DNA of 5,291 nt from Hadesarchaea archaeon (GTDB lineage: Archaea > Hadarchaeota > Hadarchaeia > Hadarchaeales > Hadarchaeaceae): positions 1 to 5,291 of the forward strand of contig JAGMBM010000125.1 of NCBI GenBank assembly GCA_023129675.1, in the 5' to 3' direction. The notes below the pieces were generated by a model. That model was given only the letters and a program-made list of their open reading frames with translations. It was not told the origin of the DNA and did no database searches. The position numbers were made by a program, and so were the translations under genes. Positions 1-5,060 of the stretch are shown one piece after another. Numbering within the stretch: position 1 is the stretch's first letter; the number at the start of each line of letters is the position of its first letter.

Positions 1-89
1 GGGAGATTGGTTGTTGTGAAACCACCAGTCGCAACCGTATCTTTATCTTTTATCCGGCTAACGGCTTCCTTAGCTGTCACTACCTTCAT
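1..89 (-). CDS. CoA-transferase subunit, N-terminal fragment (cut by window edge)
   Basis: Only the first 29 codons are present; the gene runs off the left edge. The peptide starts MKVVTAKEAVSRIKDKDT and continues into VATGGFTTTNLP. This is the opening of family I CoA-transferases (acetoacetate, propionate or 3-oxoacid type), where an 'a.E.A...IkdgDtV...GF' strand-turn-strand starts the first Rossmann-like half. Such enzymes move CoA between an acyl-CoA and a free acid. The ATG lies 20 nt after the stop of the SDR gene, with only a weak purine-rich stretch before it, so it is probably the third gene of the thiolase-SDR transcript. The catalytic glutamate would lie beyond the window, so activity and subunit type (alpha, beta or fused) cannot be judged. 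The family call is from a short motif and is moderately sure. Confidence 0.65.
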   Translation of the reverse strand, partial: MKVVTAKEAVSRIKDKDTVATGGFTTTNL

Positions 90-109
90 TCACGACCCCG
101 AATCTTTTT

Positions 110-1072
110 CTAAATGTATTCCCCAGCACTTATGTTTATTAATTGTCCCGTTATGTAATTCCCTTCGGTTACAAGGAAAACAACTAGCTTCGCGACTTCC
201 TCCGGCTCCCCTCTTCTCCCCAGCGGAATTTGCGATACTCTTTCCCGAAGCATGCCCGGGGGCATGGCGTCGGTCATCCTAGTCCTTATGCAACCCGGCG
301 CTATGGCGTTGCAGAGTATGTTGTACTGCGCATATTCCATTGCGATCGTCTTTGTGAGCGAAACCACTCCTCCCTTCGCCGCCGCGTAGTTCGCCTGGCC
401 TATTGCCCCATCGAGGGCGCTCATCGAGCTCACATTCACTATCCTTCCCCCGCCCTGTTGCATCATGTGAGGCAGCACCGCCTTCGTACAGTTATAAGTC
501 CCGGTCAAGTCTACATCGATGACCTTTTGCCATTGTTCGGGGGTCATGTTGATGAGAAGTCTGTCGATATTCATGCCGGCGTTATTTATCAAAACATCCA
601 TCCTGCCCAACTTTTCCACGGCTTCCTTCACCATTTTCTCGACTTCTTCGTATTTTGAGATATCAGCCTTGATGAAAATCGCCTCTCTACCGCCTTTTTT
701 GATTTCATTTATAGCTTCCGCCCCCGCATCCTGCAGCTCCAGGTCATTGATCACGATGTTGAAGCCTTTTCTAGCCAACTCTAAGGCTATCGCTTTGCCT
801 ATGCCTCTAGTAGCTCCGGTGATTAACGCGACTTTGCTGACCTCCTTTTTCTCCTTTATTTCAGGAACGAAGAAGTTGAATTCTCCAAAGTCTGTTACCC
901 TCTTCTCGATCCTCCCCTCCATCCCTATCTTCAAAATGTTGTAGTGCTCATCATCTATCCCGACCAATTGACGTTTTCCTTTCTCGTCTTCAACGATTCC
1001 GGATTTCGTGGACTTTTTATAAGGAGGCGTTGGGACGGTCACATCCGTATAACTGATCAATTTTGCCTTCAT
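110..1072 (-). CDS. DUF35-like OB-fold / short-chain dehydrogenase (FabG/PhaB-like) fusion
   Basis: A 320-residue protein with two parts. Residues 80-320 are a classical SDR: TGATRGIG at 85-92 (nucleotide-binding glycine motif), NNAG at 163-166, Ser216 in NVSSMS, and Tyr229/Lys233 in QANYAAAK. It resembles FabG and acetoacetyl-CoA reductase PhaB, so it probably reduces 3-oxoacyl-CoA or oxidises 3-hydroxyacyl-CoA with NAD(P)H. Asp110 at the end of the second strand (VINDLE) hints at NAD(H). The Asn of the usual catalytic tetrad aligns with Asp188 (VDLTG). Residues 1-75 are not SDR: SYTDVTVPTPPY, then GKRQLVGID, then LKIGM and a final FNFFVPE match the C-terminal OB-fold of DUF35 (acyl-CoA-associated) proteins, without their zinc ribbon. 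Ordinary FabG is about 245 aa, so the N-terminus is a true extension. The ATG sits 2 nt after the thiolase stop, behind GGAGAGGT, indicating coupled translation. Substrate is inferred. Confidence 0.87.
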   Translation of the reverse strand: MKAKLISYTDVTVPTPPYKKSTKSGIVEDEKGKRQLVGIDDEHYNILKIGMEGRIEKRVTDFGEFNFFVPEIKEKKEVSKVALITGATRGIGKAIALELARKGFNIVINDLELQDAGAEAINEIKKGGREAIFIKADISKYEEVEKMVKEAVEKLGRMDVLINNAGMNIDRLLINMTPEQWQKVIDVDLTGTYNCTKAVLPHMMQQGGGRIVNVSSMSALDGAIGQANYAAAKGGVVSLTKTIAMEYAQYNILCNAIAPGCIRTRMTDAMPPGMLRERVSQIPLGRRGEPEEVAKLVVFLVTEGNYITGQLINISAGEYI

Positions 1073-1074
1073 CT

Positions 1075-2220
1075 TTACCTCTCCAATATCGAAACTATCG
1101 CAACGGAACCGGTCCCGCCGTGTCCTTCGATTATGGCGGTTTTTCGATCCGGGACCTGCCTCTTACCGGCTTCCCCTCGGAGTTGCAAGAACATTTCCAC
1201 CATGGTTCCCACGTGTGTCGCACCCACGGGATGTCCTTTGGCTTTGAGCCCGCCACTCACATTCACGGGGAGAGATCCGTCGAACATGACCACGCCCTCT
1301 CTGACCAATTTGGCGCCTTCACCTTTCTTGGCGAGACCCAGCGCTTCGTAACACATGGGCTCAACTGGAGTGAAAGCATCGTGGACTTCTACGATATCTA
1401 CATCTTTTGGACTCTTCCCCGCTTCTTTGTAAGCCTGATCCGCTGCTCTTTTCGAGGCGAGTAAAAACGTTGGATCCTGCCTCTCGATTGCCGACAGGTA
1501 ATCGTGGGCCACACCCATTCCTTTGATAAAGACCGGCGTGTCAGTATACTTCTTCGGATCGGCGCTCAGCAAGACAGAAGCGGCGCCATCACTGATCGTG
1601 GAACAATGGAACAATCTGATCGGATCGGCGATCATTCTCGAGTTCATCACTCCCTCTTTCGTGATATCCTTGTGGAAATGAGCCCACGGGTTTCTGAATG
1701 CATTTTTATGGTTCTTAACCGAGATATCCGCCCAGTCATCTTCCGTGACGTCATACTTGTGGGCGTACAATCTTATCAGCAAGGCATATGCGCCGGGTTG
1801 GGTTATTCCGTACTTCCGCTCCTCGGGAGAGGACCCGTGAGTCAAAAATTCTGTGATTCTGTCGGTTCCGAACTTGTTCATCTTCTCAAAGCCCACGACA
1901 AGAACGTTCTTCGCCTCCCCCATCTCGATCATATTCTTAGCTCGATAGATCGCCATGCTCCCGCTCACGCAGGCCGATTCAACTTTGAAACCATAGGCGT
2001 CGGGGTTTCCCAAATATTCCCATGCTAAAGTTCCAGTTTGGTGTTGTTCGGAAAAGGCATTGTCTACACAACTCACGATGACACAGTCTATCTCTTTGGG
2101 AGAAATGCCATTTTCAACGTTTTTCAAACAGCCATCCATCGCTTCCTTGATGAGATCAGGAGTATCTTGTTCTAACACGCCAAATTTCGTGTGCCCGTAA
2201 GATACAATCCCCACTTCCAT
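1075..2220 (-). CDS. SCP-x-type thiolase (acetyl-CoA C-acyltransferase family)
   Basis: A 381-residue, full-length thiolase of the archaeal/SCP-x type. The nucleophile is Cys84 in VESACVSGS. Further active-site elements are His280 in EVHDAFT and His330 in KGHPVGAT. The C-terminal loop reads GHGGTGS (from residue 366) where classical thiolases have a Cys-x-Gly, as is usual in this subfamily. These enzymes condense or cleave 3-oxoacyl-CoA in the cytosol. In many archaea they work with a DUF35 protein, for example passing acetoacetyl-CoA to HMG-CoA synthase. Here the next gene carries the DUF35-like OB-fold fused to a reductase, so a pathway of 3-oxoacyl-CoA metabolism is more likely than mevalonate synthesis alone; that is inference. 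It is the first gene of its cluster, with GAGGCGATC two bases before the ATG as a near-perfect Shine-Dalgarno. Chain length and direction cannot be read from sequence. Confidence 0.9.
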   Translation of the reverse strand: MEVGIVSYGHTKFGVLEQDTPDLIKEAMDGCLKNVENGISPKEIDCVIVSCVDNAFSEQHQTGTLAWEYLGNPDAYGFKVESACVSGSMAIYRAKNMIEMGEAKNVLVVGFEKMNKFGTDRITEFLTHGSSPEERKYGITQPGAYALLIRLYAHKYDVTEDDWADISVKNHKNAFRNPWAHFHKDITKEGVMNSRMIADPIRLFHCSTISDGAASVLLSADPKKYTDTPVFIKGMGVAHDYLSAIERQDPTFLLASKRAADQAYKEAGKSPKDVDIVEVHDAFTPVEPMCYEALGLAKKGEGAKLVREGVVMFDGSLPVNVSGGLKAKGHPVGATHVGTMVEMFLQLRGEAGKRQVPDRKTAIIEGHGGTGSVAIVSILER

Positions 2221-2222
2221 TC

Positions 2223-2231
2223 GATCGCCTC
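2223..2231 (-). promoter_or_regulatory. Ribosome binding site of the thiolase gene
   Basis: GAGGCGATC matches eight of nine bases of GAGGTGATC, the complement of the archaeal 16S rRNA 3' end. It ends 2 nt before the ATG at 2220, with the GAGG core 7 nt away. It fixes this ATG as the start. Confidence 0.6.
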
Positions 2232-2248
2232 AATAAATGTTGATGGAC

Positions 2249-2260
2249 AAATAAATAAGT
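2249..2260 (-). promoter_or_regulatory. Candidate TATA box for the thiolase cluster
   Basis: On the minus strand this reads ACTTATTTATTT, the most TATA-like stretch in the gap. Its centre is about 34 nt before the thiolase ATG. Archaeal transcription normally starts about 25 nt after the TATA centre, which would leave a leader of only about 10 nt and might clip the ribosome binding site. The element is therefore plausible but not certain. A second AT-rich stretch (TTATTTT, 2324-2330) would give a longer leader. The upstream GGGGATT is not a good BRE. Confidence 0.35.
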
Positions 2261-2268
2261 AATCCCCG

Positions 2269-2288
2269 CAGGTCCAGCCGTCAACCTG
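2269..2288. repeat. Short inverted repeat CAGGT-N10-ACCTG, possible operator
   Basis: Perfect 5-bp arms separated by 10 bp, about one helical turn between arm starts and ends, lying just upstream of the candidate TATA box on the minus strand. Placement and spacing suit a dimeric regulator, but arms this short occur by chance. As RNA it would be a weak hairpin without a following U-tract, so it is not a convincing terminator. Confidence 0.25.
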
Positions 2289-2366
2289 TGATAGTGGCAC
2301 GACGGTTGAAGGTTGTAAATGTGAAAATAATTCAGAGAGGAGTGCCAATACTTTTCTCCCCCAATG

Positions 2367-2684
2367 CTAGGCCCCCAGCTTCTGCACGACAACGAACGAT
2401 TTGGTCTTGCTCAGCCGCCGGCACTCCATAATTTTCACCCTATCCCCAGTGCGAGCGGCGATGCAGGGTGGGTTGTGGGCGTGGAGCTTGGAAGTGCGGC
2501 GCTCATATCGCTCGTATTTCGGAATCACCTGCATACGCTCCATCTCGATCGTGACCGCGCGCGACATCTTATCGCTCACCACGACACCTTCGAAGGTTCT
2601 GCCTCGCACTGAGAGCGTGCCGTGGAAGGGGCACTTTGGATCGGAACATCGCTCCTTCGGGGGTTTAATTCCCATGCCTACCAT
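2367..2684 (-). CDS. rps17: Small ribosomal subunit protein uS17 (archaeal S17)
   Basis: A 105-residue protein of the 30S subunit that binds 16S rRNA near the 5' domain and helps early assembly. The archaeal form is longer than the bacterial one (about 85 aa) at the N-terminus and carries [10 protein letters not shown] at residues 13-22, with Cys13, Cys18 and His21, seen here intact. The OB-fold core follows: [15 protein letters not shown], then the [15 protein letters not shown] segment (about 59-73), then the strand with [18 protein letters not shown]. The ATG at 2684 is preferred over the Met three codons later because AGGAGGT ends 6 nt before it. It is the last ribosomal gene in the window; uL14, its usual neighbour in archaea, does not follow. 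Identification is firm. Confidence 0.97.
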   Translation of the reverse strand: MVGMGIKPPKERCSDPKCPFHGTLSVRGRTFEGVVVSDKMSRAVTIEMERMQVIPKYERYERRTSKLHAHNPPCIAARTGDRVKIMECRRLSKTKSFVVVQKLGA

Positions 2685-2688
2685 AGAT

Positions 2689-2961
2689 TTACCTCCTCCG
2701 TCTCACCCGCTCCTCGGGGCGCCCGACGAGCTTCGCTCCTTCAATTTCGACCTCCTCGCCACCGGGAAGGGTGAACATGAATTTAGAGCTTCCCTTGAGC
2801 ACGGTCTTGGTTCCCTCAGCCTGCTCGATCACCAGCATGTCGCGCGTCTCGTCGATGATGGTGCCGTGGATGCCGAGCAGCGTGGGGTCTGAGCTATTCT
2901 CGACCCTAGCCTTGAGCCCAATAAGCTCATGCCGCATTAAGTTTTGCTTGGTTATCGGCAT
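2689..2961 (-). CDS. rnp1: RNase P protein component 1 (Rpp29/Pop4 homologue)
   Basis: A 90-residue protein subunit of archaeal ribonuclease P, which with the catalytic RNA removes 5' leaders from pre-tRNA. It works as a pair with Rpp21. Family landmarks are present: [10 protein letters not shown] at residues 7-16, [17 protein letters not shown] at 30-46, the strand-turn [11 protein letters not shown] at 65-75, GRPEER at 80-85, and a basic RRRR tail. Together these form the Sm-like beta barrel with flanking charged ends. Two starts are possible: GTG at 2970, directly after the aIF1 stop, and ATG at 2961. I chose ATG because AGGTG is 6 nt before it and because family members begin only a few residues before RHELIGL; the GTG has its nearest GAGGT only 2 nt away. 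It lies between aIF1 and uS17, the standard archaeal place. Confidence 0.93.
   Translation of the reverse strand: MPITKQNLMRHELIGLKARVENSSDPTLLGIHGTIIDETRDMLVIEQAEGTKTVLKGSSKFMFTLPGGEEVEIEGAKLVGRPEERVRRRR
2691..2697 (-). promoter_or_regulatory. Ribosome binding site of rps17
   Basis: AGGAGGT lies 6 nt before the rps17 ATG. Its last base is the first base of the rnp1 TAA stop, so ribosomes ending rnp1 sit directly on the start site of uS17. This supports the ATG at 2684 over the later in-frame Met. Confidence 0.7.
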
Positions 2962-2970
2962 ATGCTCCAC

Positions 2971-3279
2971 CTACCTCATGTCGATCATCTCGGGGGAGAA
3001 ACCCATCCCCACGAGCACTTCTCTAACACGGGCCTTGTGTTTGCCTTGAAGCTCGATCCGGCCCTCTTTCGAGGTTCCGCCGCACGCGAGCTTCGACTTC
3101 AAGTTCTTCGTCAGTTCCTTGATGTCGAGTTGTTTCTCGTCTATGCCCTCAACGATGGTCATGATTTTGCCGTATTTTCGTTTTATCGAATATATGTTGA
3201 TTCGCTGCTGTTCACGGGCGATTTCCTGACAGACGCAGAGTTCCTTGGGCAAGCCACAGACCTTGCATACCTCTGGCAG
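2971..3279 (-). CDS. Translation initiation factor aIF1 (SUI1 family), probable CTG start
   Basis: A SUI1-domain protein, the archaeal counterpart of eIF1, which binds the 30S subunit near the P site and checks start-codon pairing. The core is clear: KIMTIVEGID, then the ACGGTSKEGRIELQGKH loop and strand, then VREVLVGMGF. The homologous N-terminus of archaeal aIF1 is a four-cysteine zinc motif, here CKVCGLPKELCVC. The only ordinary in-frame start codon downstream of the uL29 stop is TTG at 3252, which would cut off the first two cysteines. The in-frame CTG at 3279 would give (M)PEVCKVCGLPKELC, 102 residues, the usual length, and lies 8 nt after a strong GGAGGTG. I therefore annotate CTG as start. 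Alternatives are the TTG start (93 aa, weak AAGGT 7 nt before it) or a single-base sequence error hiding an ATG. The gene follows the uL29 stop by 3 nt in the same reading frame. Confidence 0.85.
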   Translation of the reverse strand: MPEVCKVCGLPKELCVCQEIAREQQRINIYSIKRKYGKIMTIVEGIDEKQLDIKELTKNLKSKLACGGTSKEGRIELQGKHKARVREVLVGMGFSPEMIDMR

Positions 3280-3282
3280 CTC

Positions 3283-3486
3283 TCATACACCTCCTTTTTC
3301 TTTCATTATCGTGATGACTCGAGCTATCGTGCGGCGGAGTTCGCGGATCCGCGCCGGGTTCTCGGGCGAGCCCCCTGCGGCCACCGTGGCGCGTGCCCGA
3401 GCGAGCTCGGTCCTTAGTTCCCGGAGCTTCGCTCGCATCTCCTCGACGTTCATATCTCGGATCTCACTGGGTCTGAGTATCGCCAC
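3283..3486 (-). CDS. rpl29: Large ribosomal subunit protein uL29 (archaeal L29)
   Basis: A 67-residue helical-hairpin protein of the 50S subunit, near the exit tunnel. It begins (M)AILRPSEIRDMNVEEM and contains RELRTELARARA, the turn GGSPENPARIREL (39-51) and a second helix RRTIARVITIMKEK, all typical of archaeal uL29. The GTG at 3486 is chosen because family members start with this 'AILR.sEIR.M' segment; an ATG at 3453 would lose eleven residues of it. The open frame continues upstream to 3561, but that part is a shadow of the uS3 tail. With the GTG start, the gene overlaps uS3 by 23 nt, and its ribosome binding purines (GAGGAG about 10 nt upstream, then GAGGGGA) encode Glu and Gly residues of uS3. 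Identification is firm; the start is likely. Confidence 0.95.
   Translation of the reverse strand: MAILRPSEIRDMNVEEMRAKLRELRTELARARATVAAGGSPENPARIRELRRTIARVITIMKEKGGV
3288..3294 (-). promoter_or_regulatory. Ribosome binding site of the aIF1 gene
   Basis: GGAGGTG, preceded by AAAAA, is among the strongest Shine-Dalgarno matches in the window. It lies inside the last codons of uL29, 8 nt before the CTG at 3279. An ATG at 3286 is only 1-2 nt away and opens a frame that soon stops without resembling anything, so this site appears to serve CTG. It is the main reason for rejecting TTG at 3252, which is 35 nt downstream. Confidence 0.65.
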
Positions 3487-4198
3487 TCCCCTCACTCTCC
3501 TCGGGTTTGGCCTCTTCCGCTCGTTCCCCTTCGGCGGGCTTAGCCTCTGTTTCCTTCTCACCAGCTACCATCGCTGGCGCAGCTTCCTCCGGTTTTGGAG
3601 CTTCTTCGGCTGCAATTTTGATCTCGTCGGGCAAGGGAACATCAGGGGGCATTATCAGCACTTTTACCCCCGCTATCCCTGGCTTTAGCTTTGCCGCCGC
3701 GTAACCGTGACTAACCAATTTTTCAGCAGGCTCCCCCGCCTTGCTGAGGTAACCCCTGTAGAAGCGCTGGCTGCGGGTGCGCTCCCCAGCTATCCTGCCA
3801 GAGATCACAATTTCGACCCCCCGAGCTCCGGCGTTCGTTATCCTGCGCATTGCGCTGTACCCGACCCGCCTTGCACTTATTCCACGTTCGAGGCTGAATG
3901 CAATCCGCTTCGCCATGACGGGGGCGCAGAGTTCGGGTTTGGTGAGCTCAACGACTTCGATCTGTGGGTTCTCCAACCCAAATTTCTGAGCTAGTTCGTC
4001 GGTGAGGTGCTTTATGCTTTTCCCCTTGCGCCCGATCGCCATTCCGGGCCGCTCGACGTAAAGTGCGACTCTTGTACCGGTGGGAATCCGCCGGATGTCT
4101 GCGCCACCGTACCCCGCTCGCTCGAGCTCTCGCCCTAGGAACTCCTCGAGCTCCATGTGTTTCAGGCCGAGTTTGATAAAGATGCGCTCCACGGTCAC
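3464..4198 (-). CDS. rps3: Small ribosomal subunit protein uS3 (archaeal S3)
   Basis: A 244-residue protein of the 30S head, lining the mRNA entry site. A type II KH domain occupies roughly residues 15-90, with the GxxG loop as GRKG at 56-59. The C-terminal domain follows with RGISARRVGYSAMRRI at 105-120 and the GVEIVISGRIAGERTRSQ segment at 127-144, then MPPDVPLPDEI. From about residue 197 the protein ends in a tail of some 48 residues rich in Glu, Ala, Lys and Pro, ending GDTQTQ, probably unstructured. Such acidic tails occur in archaeal uS3 but vary. The start is GTG at 4198, whose G is shared with the uL22 TAG stop, with AAGGAGG 7 nt upstream. A GTG two codons later is a possible alternative. 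The tail overlaps the uL29 start by 23 nt. Confidence 0.97.
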   Translation of the reverse strand: MTVERIFIKLGLKHMELEEFLGRELERAGYGGADIRRIPTGTRVALYVERPGMAIGRKGKSIKHLTDELAQKFGLENPQIEVVELTKPELCAPVMAKRIAFSLERGISARRVGYSAMRRITNAGARGVEIVISGRIAGERTRSQRFYRGYLSKAGEPAEKLVSHGYAAAKLKPGIAGVKVLIMPPDVPLPDEIKIAAEEAPKPEEAAPAMVAGEKETEAKPAEGERAEEAKPEESEGSGDTQTQ

Positions 4199-4650
4199 TA
4201 GGCTGCCTCCTTAAGGATGATTTCAACATTGGTCAGCGGCTTGTTGAAGGGAGTGGCTCGGGCGAAAGCACGAGGCAGAAAGCCGGGGATTGTGATTCCC
4301 TTGTGGGCGCTCGCGTGCACAATCCTGAGCTTTTCCGCGTCCAGCCCTTTGTACGTGGCGTTGGCCTCGGCATTATCCAAGACCCTTAAGATCGCGCGTG
4401 CCGCTTTTGTCGGGAATCGCCCACTTCCTCCCGCCCCCCGCCTGTGCGCGAGCTTCTTTCGATGGCGCTTGAACGGCACAGGCCTTTTTTTGTCGACAAC
4501 CGCTTGCAAATACTCCTTGGCCCTATCTAGTTTCATGCCCTTGATTGCCCTGCAGACCTCCACCGCGTGCTTCGGTGAAACGCGCATTTCTTTGCCGAGA
4601 GCTTTAGCACATGGTTCTTCCGCTTTAGTAGAATAACCGAACTTGGGCAT
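4198..4650 (-). CDS. rpl22: Large ribosomal subunit protein uL22 (archaeal L22)
   Basis: A 150-residue protein of the 50S subunit that lines the peptide exit tunnel. It has the archaeal/eukaryotic layout: a short N-terminal extension MPKFGYST, then RVSPKHAVEVCRAIKGM (23-39), the KRPVPFKRHRKKLAHRRG stretch (55-72), GRFPTKAARAILRVLDNAEANA (77-98), and the C-terminal beta hairpin around HKGITIPGFLPRAFARATP, followed by TNVEIILKE. Bacterial L22 is about 110 aa, so the length fits archaea. The ATG follows the uS19 stop by 4 nt; the ribosome binding sequence GTGATC (4653-4658) contains that stop codon. It shares one base with the start of uS3. Nothing is missing. Confidence 0.97.
   Translation of the reverse strand: MPKFGYSTKAEEPCAKALGKEMRVSPKHAVEVCRAIKGMKLDRAKEYLQAVVDKKRPVPFKRHRKKLAHRRGAGGSGRFPTKAARAILRVLDNAEANATYKGLDAEKLRIVHASAHKGITIPGFLPRAFARATPFNKPLTNVEIILKEAA
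4206..4212 (-). promoter_or_regulatory. Ribosome binding site of rps3
   Basis: AAGGAGG, inside the last codons of uL22 and 7 nt before the GTG at 4198. It supports this GTG as the uS3 start and suggests translation coupled to uL22 through the one-base overlap. Confidence 0.7.
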
Positions 4651-4654
4651 CAGA

Positions 4655-5056
4655 TCACTTTAGCGGGACGTACAAAGAGCTACGGGTCGCTCCAATACCA
4701 GGCATCCCATGGGTAACTTTCTTGCGTGTGTGGGAGAACTCGCCGAGGTGGTGGCCGACCATCTCGGGCTTCACCTCGACGATGATGAATTCCTTGCCAT
4801 TGTGGATGGCGAACTTCAGGCCGACCATCTCGGGCAGGATTACCATCTCTCTACAGTGGGTGCGAATCGGGTTTTCCGTTTTTCCTGCATCTCGCGCCCT
4901 TCGGATGCGTTCGATTAACTTCTTCTCTCGGGGTGTGAGTCCGCGAGTGAGTGAGCGTCGCTGGCGCGCAGGGAGGAGCTTCGCGAAGTCATCGAGCGGG
5001 AGTTTCTGGAGTTCCTCGATCGAATAACCCCTGAACGTGAACTTCTTCTTCGGCAT
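4655..5056 (-). CDS. rps19: Small ribosomal subunit protein uS19 (archaeal S19)
   Basis: A 133-residue protein of the 30S head that contacts tRNA and the 50S bridge. The archaeal form has an N-terminal helical extension, here FRGYSIEELQKLPLDDFAKLL followed by PARQRRSLTRGLT, before the conserved core. The core runs from about residue 60, with the ENPIRTHCREMVILPEMVG segment, HNGKEFIIVEV, PEMVGHHLGEFSHTRK (97-112, the strongest family signature) and the GATRSSLYVPLK end. The ATG at 5056 is 4 nt after the uL2 stop, and GAGGTGA (5061-5067) overlaps that stop, as expected for coupled translation. The duplicated PEMVG is normal in the family and explains a 16-bp DNA repeat here. Identification is firm. 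Confidence 0.98.
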   Translation of the reverse strand: MPKKKFTFRGYSIEELQKLPLDDFAKLLPARQRRSLTRGLTPREKKLIERIRRARDAGKTENPIRTHCREMVILPEMVGLKFAIHNGKEFIIVEVKPEMVGHHLGEFSHTRKKVTHGMPGIGATRSSLYVPLK

Positions 5057-5060
5057 TGGT

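Larger units (their letters stand above)
2221..2366. other. 146-nt intergenic gap between ribosomal operon and acyl-CoA cluster
   Basis: No credible gene lies here. The minus strand carries, in order after the uS17 stop, a short T-rich stretch (TTATTTT at 2324-2330) that could be a weak archaeal terminator, an imperfect stem TCAACC/GGTTGA (arms around 2304-2309 and 2282-2287), the CAGGT-N10-ACCTG repeat, the TATA-like element and the thiolase ribosome binding site. This is the only non-coding space above 25 nt in the window, so a transcript boundary probably falls within it. Confidence 0.6.

Noticed and set aside
840..847. AAGGAGGT on the minus strand at the OB-fold/SDR junction, resembling an internal ribosome binding site for a separate SDR protein.
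   Set aside because: No ATG, GTG or TTG follows at a usable distance; the bases encode Lys-Glu-Val in the linker.
1504..2028. A 174-codon open frame on the plus strand inside the thiolase gene.
   Set aside because: The peptide resembles no family I know, has no ribosome binding site that I can see, and mirrors a clear thiolase on the other strand. The same holds for the other plus-strand frames over the ribosomal genes.
2282..2309. Possible hairpin TCAACC/GGTTGA as a terminator of the ribosomal operon.
   Set aside because: Six-bp stem with a loop of about 16 nt and no T-run after it; archaeal termination mostly relies on T-rich stretches.
2294..2347. Distant inverted repeat TGGCAC/GTGCCA in the intergenic gap.
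   Set aside because: Six-bp arms more than 40 nt apart are expected by chance.
3948..4229. A 93-codon minus-strand frame crossing the uL22/uS3 junction.
   Set aside because: Arginine-rich, low-information peptide lying in a shifted frame of uS3; a shadow frame of a G+C-rich gene.
4753..4834. A 16-bp direct repeat (ggccgaccatctcggg) at 4753-4768 and 4819-4834.
   Set aside because: Both copies encode the two PEMVG segments of uS19, which are conserved in the family, so protein sequence explains the repeat.
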